This document shows, piece by piece, positions 56,839 through 64,000 of a stretch of 64,000 bases of DNA. Source of the stretch: an uncultured Gammaproteobacteria bacterium (lineage in GTDB: Bacteria > Pseudomonadota > Gammaproteobacteria > Eutrophobiales > Eutrophobiaceae); contig CATOTD010000001.1 of NCBI GenBank assembly GCA_951812995.1, positions 124,001-188,000 of the forward strand. The letters run 5' to 3'. The notes beneath the pieces are model-generated. The model was not told the DNA's origin, searched no databases, and saw nothing but the letters and a program-made list of their open reading frames with translations. Within the stretch, counting starts at the first letter, position 1, and every line of letters begins with the position of its first letter. Both the position numbers and the translations under genes were made by a program.

Positions 56839-58007
56839 AGGAACCTCTGATTAATTAAGGATTTTCAAGCAAGTGGGCATCACTGTGCTCGATAGTAGCG
56901 AGCATTGAACGTCTTGCTCATTACTCTCTTTCATTTCTCTTGTCCCGGCCTACTGTTTTCAGCTATCGTCCCTATTCCAGGCGTACTAAGCCACTGATAG
57001 CCGTAATAATTGTTTCTTTGATAGCATAAGATTAATCAGGGCACAGTGGGCAAACAGGTGGTTCGCATTCTTGCCTGGCCCTTTGAATCTGACTTTGGTA
57101 AATCCATATTGTCGCTGCATGATATGAAAGACATGCTCAACCTTGGCACGGACTTTGGATTTGTGCCGGTTTTTAGCCTTGTCCTGTTCGGTCAGTTTGC
57201 GGTGACGTGAGCCTTTGACCTGGGTGTAGTCTTTTACCTTGGGGTCATTATCCTTGAGTACGGATTGCTGACCCGCATAGGCACTATCTCCCCAAAGACG
57301 GGTCTCTTCTCCATGCAGTAGGTCTCCAAGTACCTGTGAGTCGTGGACATGGGCTGGTGTGGCAACAACAGAGTGTATCAGTTTGGTTTTGCTATCCACA
57401 CCGATGTGTGCCTTCATGCCAAAGTACCATGGCTTGCCTTGTTTGGTCTGATGCCTATCAGGGTCACGGGTGTTGCTTTTGTTCTTGGTGGCGGTAGGCG
57501 CATTGATGATGGTCGCATCAACAATAGTGCCTTTGGATACTTTCATGCCGTTTTCCTCCAGATAGACGGCAACAGCATCAAACAGGGCAACTCCGAGGTT
57601 GTTCTCCTCCAGTAGATGACGGAATTTACAGAGGGTGGTTGCATCTGGCACGGGTTCCTGACCTAAGTCTATCTGGGCAAAGCACCGCATGGCAGGTGTG
57701 TCATATAAAGCCGCTTCTGTGGCAGGATCAGATAAGGCAAACCAGTGTTGCAGGAAGTAGATTCTCAGCATGCGTTCCATGCCCACCGGACGGCGACCAG
57801 CAGGGGTTGGGGTAATGAGGCTCAATTACTGCAGTCAGCTCTTTCCAGGGAATGAGCTGATTCATCTCTTCGAGAAATATCTCTTTGCGTGTCTGCTTGC
57901 GGTATTTCTCGAATCCAGATACTGCCAGGCTTTTTTGTTGCATCTTTTGACCCTCCACTTAAAACATTGCGGTATTATCGTAGATTATGGTATTAATCAG
58001 AGGTTCC
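56839..58007 (-). mobile_element. IS-C copy 3, transposase frameshifted
   Basis: ORFs 57728..57958 and 56986..57825; flanked by CTA (56836-56838 and 58008-58010). Confidence 0.93.
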
Positions 58008-58138
58008 CTATATTATCGGTGCTGGCGGCTTTACGAATATCGGCCCCCATTTCTAAATCGAGGATAATGGTTTCGTTCCCAGTCGTAAATACCAATAACT
58101 GTATCAATCTTGAGATTTTTGAGATAAATAATGTCCAT
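58008..58138 (-). pseudogene. folB: folB 5' part, with its own small frameshift
   Basis: MDIIYLKNLKIDTVIGIYDWERN (one frame) then IILDLEMGADIRKAASTDNI (another frame). Confidence 0.88.
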
Positions 58139-58308
58139 AATACCTATATTTTCATGTCGCTATTTTTAATTTAGTCCAGTCAAGTATAACCGCTTGGTTG
58201 ATTATAGACTCCAAAAATTAGCCATATGTAAAAGATGGACCCCAGATTCTGGATAATCAAGGATGACATAGATTCTTTCCTCCATTAAGTTAAAGAGGCA
58301 ATTTATTC

Positions 58309-59325
58309 ATGAGAAGGAAAAGAAGCTTGCATAAACCAGAGTTCAAAGCAAAGGTCGCGTTGACGACCATCAAAGGCGAAATGACGATGGCTGATATGGT
58401 CGAAAAACTTGACGTTCAACCTGGCCAAATAACACAGTGGAAAAAACAACTTTTGTTCAGCACTGGTGCGGCGTTTGATAAGGTAGACAAAGTAGCGGAT
58501 GATCATCGGCAAGAGGTGCTTGAGTTGCGCGCTAGAATTGGCCAATTGACCATGGAGAATGATTTTTTAGAACGCGGGTTAGAAAGAATACACGGCCTAA
58601 GAGGAAAGAGATGGTGAGCAAGGAAGAAGCGCTACCGATTTCACGTCAATGCCAGCTACTGGATGTAGGGCGGTCAACTTACTACTACGTCCCCGAGCCT
58701 GTCAGCGACGAAGAACTGGCGTTGATGAAGCTACTAGGATGGTACACGGCGTATCAAGGACTGGTTATTTGATAACCATGGTCGCGTGGTCAACCGGAAG
58801 CGTATACAGTGCCTGAGAATGCTTCTGGTGATAGAAACCCTGTATCCGAAGCGCAATCTCAGTGTGGTCAATCAGCGGCATAAAATTTATCCGTATTTGT
58901 TGCGTGGGCTTGAGATTGGTCGTCCCCATCAAGTCTGGTCAACTGACATCACATATATTCCAATGTCGAAAGGATTCGTTTATTTGGTAGCTGTGATGGA
59001 CTGGTATTCTCGATGCGTTCTGTCACGGCGGGTATCCACAACCATGGATGCGGACTTTTGTGTTGACGCACTTGAAGAGGCTATTGAAAATTATGGCTGT
59101 CCTGAAATCTTCACTTCGGTGCTAAAGGGCAATGACATCAAGAGCAGTATGGATGGCAAGTACCGCTGGGTGGATAATGTGTTTGTGGAGTGGTTATGGC
59201 GTAGCGTGAAATACGAAGCAGTCTATCTCAAAGCGTACGACACGGTAGCCCAAGCCCGACAATCATTGCAACGTTACTTTGTGTTTTACAATGAGCGTCG
59301 ACGACACCAATCACTGAACAAGTAG
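58309..59325 (+). mobile_element. IS3-family element, degenerate (OrfA 58309..58617, OrfB remnant 58786..59325)
   Basis: OrfA RRKRSLHKPEFKAKVALTTIKGEMTMADMVEKLDVQPGQITQWKKQLL; OrfB HQVWSTDITYIPMSKGFVYLVAVMDWYSRCVLS...FYNERRRHQSLNK. Confidence 0.9.
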
Positions 59326-59361
59326 CAGAGCTATTGTCAAAAGTAGTGTCTGGCAAGTTAA

Positions 59362-60060
59362 TCATGCGGCTGGCATGTCGTCCTTGTTCACCTCGCTTCC
59401 ATCTTTAAGCTTCACGCCTCCAATCACCTTCGCCAGGTGTCTGAAGCCTCGCAGTTTGCGCCAGGAATCTTCTGCGCATAATCCCATCTTGTAGACCATC
59501 GTCAACATCGTATTCCGCGTGACACATCCTTTGGCCTGGCGTGTTCTATGCCGGATTGTCGCAAAGCTCGACGGGGTGACATTCGTTGTCCTGATATGGC
59601 TCCAGTGTTCCGCTGGAAAGTCATAAAATGCCAGCAATGAATCACGGTCTTTCGATAAGCATGCCACTGCCTTGGGATACTTTGCACCGAAACGTTCCTC
59701 AAATGCATCGAACGCCTGCTCTGCATCAGCTCGATCTTCTGCCATCCAGATATCATGCAGACCTTGCCTCGCCTTCTCCTGAACAGACTTCGGCAGATAG
59801 TTCAGCACATTGCCGGTCTTGTGCATCCAGCAACGTTGCACATCAGTCTCTGGATACACTGCCTCAAGGGCTGCCCAGAAACCCAAAGCACCATCGCCAA
59901 TGGCCAGCTTCGGGGCTGACCCAAGCCTCTTTGTTGCAACGACAACAACACTGCTCGCCAGCGCTGTTTCGATTCCCTGACACCCTATTCAATCGACATA
60001 AAATGCTTCTGACCGCGACTGTTCACGCCGATGATGACCAGACAGCACAATCGTGTACGG
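59362..60060 (-). mobile_element. IS256-family transposase remnant (5' part missing or degraded)
   Basis: GFWAALEAVYPETDVQRCWMHKTGNVLNYLPKSVQEKARQGLHDIWMAEDRADAEQAF...SFATIRHRTRQAKGC. Confidence 0.88.
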
Positions 60061-60093
60061 AGACATCTGAATTGATCACTCTTTTTTAGGCAC

Positions 60094-60114
60094 TTATCCA
60101 CAGATTTATCCATA
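60094..60114 (+). promoter_or_regulatory. two DnaA-box-like 9-mers (TTATCCACA, TTATCCATA)
   Basis: Read directly: cacTTATCCACAgatTTATCCATAg. Confidence 0.4.
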
Positions 60115-60217
60115 GTTATGGGTGCATATCGGTATCTTTTGATGGGCATTTTTTGGTCTTTTTTAGGCCGTTCTAAGGGAGGTTAAATGCCCCTTAATAA
60201 TTAATAATGCCTTAATT

Positions 60218-60247
60218 TGGGGTAAAATCAAGTGGGGTAAAATCAAG
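60218..60247 (+). repeat. perfect 15-bp tandem repeat TGGGGTAAAATCAAG x2
   Basis: 60218-60232 and 60233-60247. Confidence 0.95.
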
Positions 60248-61017
60248 CCCAATATTTGAGTGGTTTTTGGGTCTATTTTGGAGGGAATTTTGGTGATGTT
60301 TTTTGGCCTTATTTTTAGGCGTTATGGATTGTCTAAAAATGATAATATTCCAGTCTCAATTTCATCAGCCAGATAATCGTCATTTCCGGTATATTGTTCT
60401 TGCAAAGTGCCTGTATCTGGCACTGGATTTTCAGTATAAATTGAGTCTCCAGTTTCTGATAAATCTGGGCAAGAAATGTAGGTTTTATAATTCGTACTTG
60501 AGTCCCAAATATAACGCATCCAAGCCGCCCGCCAAGCGGTCTCGTCAGCAATTTTTTGGCATTATTAAGTGTCGCCTGTGATTCCAACGCTGGCGATAGC
60601 TTTGTCAGTAACAACGTTTTGATCAGTTACTTCCTTTGTGATTGGTGTTAATGGAGATATTTCAAAGCCGTCAACCCAGGTGTCGCCAGCAGTTATCACC
60701 CGTCCAAAATTTGGGGTTATCTTCCCAGAGGTAGAAGATCGTACACTAAAGTAATTATCATCACTAATTTTATGTAGAATCGGCTCACCTATACCATTTT
60801 TAGCCCTCAAAATACCCTAAAAATCCGCCCTTTTCCCCGTCTACCGACCTCCCAATTTTGCGCCCATCCCCGCGCCCCGACTGGTTGCTTTTTAACCACA
60901 CCATTTAAACAGTTATCCGCCGGGGAAATGTACCTTTATTCATACTTGTTTTTCTAATATTCTACACAACTAAGTTATTATTTTTATATTAAAGACAATA
61001 ACTTATGATTAAATGAC

Positions 61018-62072
61018 ATCTCTATTAATTACGCTATTTGGTACAATGTTGAAGTTTCCAAACTGACAAAGAAACTTCCATGAGCAATGACATTTTCGGT
61101 TCTCTGTTTAATCTTCAAGACTATCGTCTCAAACAGTTGGGTAATCCTCTGCCTGAACTGGAAAAGACGGTTGACTAGGGAGCTTTTCGGTCGTTGTTGA
61201 ACAAGGTTCATGAGAAACAACGTAAGCGTCAGGCGGGCAACGCCCAACAAACGTAGTGATGATGTTCAAGGGACTGCTTGTGCAAAATCTGTATGGTCTC
61301 AGCGATACTCAGTTGGAATACCAAATCGAAGACCGTAGCAGTTTTCAGCAGTTTCTGGGTCTTGCTAGGCAGCAACGAGTCGCTGATACCAAAACCTGCT
61401 GGGCATTCAAGCATCGGTTAGCGGCACTGGGTCTGATGGCATCGTTGTTTGAGCAGTTGTCGTTGAACCAGGCGGCTTATATCGCTCGCAAGGATCAGAT
61501 AGTTGCCTCCTCAATCATTCCGGCACTGTTGCCGCGTAACCTTCGGGAATACAATGCCCGGATTAAGGCAGGCACTGTCCCTGCCCGCTGGACGAAGAAA
61601 CATAGCCGTAGCCATTTTGCTTACAAGAACCACATACAGATAGACCATGACAACAAGCTGATTCGTGACTATCAGGTCACTGATGCCAGCGTCCATGACG
61701 TGCAGGTTTTTGCAGACCTGCTGACAGTGCCTATCGGTCAGAGGAAAAAGTAGCGTTTCTCAAGGCGCAAGGCTAGCGCACGCGCTCCAAAGTTCGTAGT
61801 CGGGTCGAACCTGTGTTTGGAGCACAGCGCAATTTACGCCGCAAAGCGGTTCCTTGCATTGGCATTACGCGCACAAACATGCATATCGGTTTGATGAATC
61901 TAAGGTACAACATGAGGCGTTTATGCTTTCTGGCACGGGTCAGTGCGTCTTGAAAACGAAATAAAGCCGAGACAAGGGCTGTACGGACACTACCGGCTTT
62001 TTGGATCAAATTGGTTTTTTTAACCTCTCTGAGCCAATAAATTGGAAAGTGATTGCATTAATAGAGGTTGCC
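61018..62072 (+). mobile_element. IS-B copy 2, degenerate
   Basis: ORF 61256..61753 and remnants; VDW->VD* TAG; same frame break as copy 1. Confidence 0.9.
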
Positions 62073-62378
62073 TTCAATTACTGCTCTTGGTGTCTCATTG
62101 TCTCACCATAAAAGCATGTCAACCGAACCCTTTGCCCTAATTTTACTATGCAATCTGCCTCTTTCCACTGCACGAGCATCATCCATTGCAGATTTTACAT
62201 AATGTTCTAGTGTTAGATATTTTGATCCACGCATTCTTGTTATTTCCGGTAGTGTCAATAATCTTTCGCACTTTCTGATTTAGCTTTCCCTTAAATCTGG
62301 TTGTTACGCTACCTGAAAGTCCTTTTCTTTATCCATCTCTTGGAGCAAATCCATGTTCAGATATGTCCGCGTTCCCTA

Positions 62379-63535
62379 CTAGCTCCCCGCGATGTGTCTA
62401 AGCCTTGCCGCACAAAGCATCAACGCCGAGTTGCCATCCGGGAATGCTCCCACTACTCGTGTTCGCCGCCTGATTTCTCGGATGATCCGCTCCAAAGGAT
62501 TGTTAGTCCGAATGCGAATCCAGTGCTCTGCCAGAAACCGATAATACGTCAGGGTCTCTTCCATGCACTACCCAGCCAATCCGCTACACTCGATAACTTC
62601 ATGTCCCTGAGTTTCTTCTCGACCTCCGTGGCCTTATGCCTGGCAGATTCCAGATATTCAGATGCATGAATAGCCTGCAACATGCGAGAGACTTCTTTGA
62701 CACGACCACGAGACACATGACTGAAGACGTTGCGGTAGAAGTGCACAATACAACGCTGCCAGCCAGCATCAGGGTAGAAGTCACCGATCGACTCCTTGCG
62801 CCCAAGACAAGCATCACTGAGCACCAACCTGATGCCCTTGAGACCGCGTGCCTGCAAATGACGCAGGCATCCTGACCATCCCGCCTTATCCTCCTTAGTA
62901 CCTTCAACAATCCCTGGAATGCGGCGGTAGCCATCGTCCCCAACACCGATGGCGACTAGAACAGAAACGTTCTTCACTGCACCGCCCCAACTGCGTTTGA
63001 GCACAACACCGTCCAGGTATACATAAGGGAAATCACCCTCTATGGGGCGATTATGCCACTCTTCAATCTGCCGATAGATACGCTGGTTGAGCTTTGAAAT
63101 AGTCCCTGAGCTGACACGGCTACCCCAGAGGGCTACGGTGACATCCTCCACCCGTCAGACCGAAACACCTGCCAGATACATCTCAATCAGTGCCTCTTCG
63201 ACAGATGCTACACGGTGCCGGTATCGCTCTATGATGGCCATCTCAAAGGTCTGCTTGCACAACTTCTGCATCTTTAACTCAAGCTCTCCGGCCCTTGTGT
63301 GGCACTTCCTGGTGTAGCTACCAGACCGGTCGTCTTTGCGCGTCTCAGTGCGTGCATATCGATCAGCACCCACCAGCGCATCAGCCTCAACGTCCAGAAT
63401 CTGGTTGCTTGTATCTTCCACAGTATTCAAGACCACTTTGTTGAGATGGCCCTGCAGTTCCTGTTCATCAATAGGGACTACATTGTTCAAGTGCTTGCTT
63501 GTATCATCGCTCATGGCGACTCTTCTCCTGGTCAA
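62379..63535 (-). mobile_element. second IS256-family transposase, broken by an internal stop and a frameshift
   Basis: 63155..63535, 62549..63151, 62379..62564 together form one IS256-type protein (YVYLDGVVLKRSWGG; RTNNPLERIIREIRRRTRVVGAFPDG). Confidence 0.88.
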
Positions 63536-64000
63536 ATAAATGGTTATGTCACTTTTTATTTAACCAGATAAAGGGGAGCCGCCTCTTCAAATTTGCGAAA
63601 GATAATTTACGTTATCTTATTTTTTGAGCTATATGAATATTCAACATATATTCAGGTACATCAGATAGCCAATCACCACCTGACCATTCAGCATAATTAT
63701 TCTGAGCTTTGACTATGCCGCTTAATATTTTGTCTACAATCATGTCCTCCATCGAAACTTTGGGCATTAGAATTCCTCCATTTATTTGTACATCATGATG
63801 TGCGTTAAACTGCACGGTAGCTACAATTAACGCTTGCAACTTATAGGTATTTTTAAAGATGTCTTAAAAAGCCATAGGCATGAGTCTAATCATCGGTCTG
63901 GTGTTTCGCAATATTTTGGATAAGACATTAAAACGTGCCTAAAAGCAATCTATGACCCTGAACCTCGGCAAAACCTGGTATGCGACTAATAAAAAGGATT

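Overview
The window looks like a bacterial chromosome segment, probably gammaproteobacterial from gene content and order. Conserved housekeeping blocks are cut by many decayed insertion sequences. Recognisable blocks are: rpsT(-)/murJ-ribF; rnt-pyrC(-)/tas-purB*-purL-smr; clpS-clpA; argE-argA(-); rdgC-maf'; uspE-like(-); response regulator-MBL hydrolase-thiS-thiG-trmB-comEA; leuS-lptE-holA-proA-nadD-rsfS-rlmH; proS; acyP-SPOR-argS-rhodanese-priA(-); FHA-PP2C(-); folM-like SDR; folK-folB'(-). I count 11 IS copies or remnants: three IS5-type families (A x3, B x2, C x3), one IS3-like and two IS256-like. None encodes an intact transposase as read here. The most unusual observations are: (1) a G-rich degenerate pentamer (RGYYG) tract that recurs at four places. 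Two occurrences lie inside a MITE-like element with terminal inverted repeats GAGACCTTTGCAC...GTGCAAAGGTCTC and an internal hairpin, and one of those is itself split by IS-A3. (2) A PurB protein fused, through a 45-bp tandem-repeat linker, to an extra conserved C-terminal domain. (3) A ~90-bp fossil copy of argE trapped between two IS elements next to a truncated maf. (4) IS families whose copies share disabling lesions, and one IS copy with a synonymous-rich mosaic patch. (5) A folB gene split by an IS with a readable 3-bp target duplication. All family names come from reading the sequence and from memory; no searches were run.
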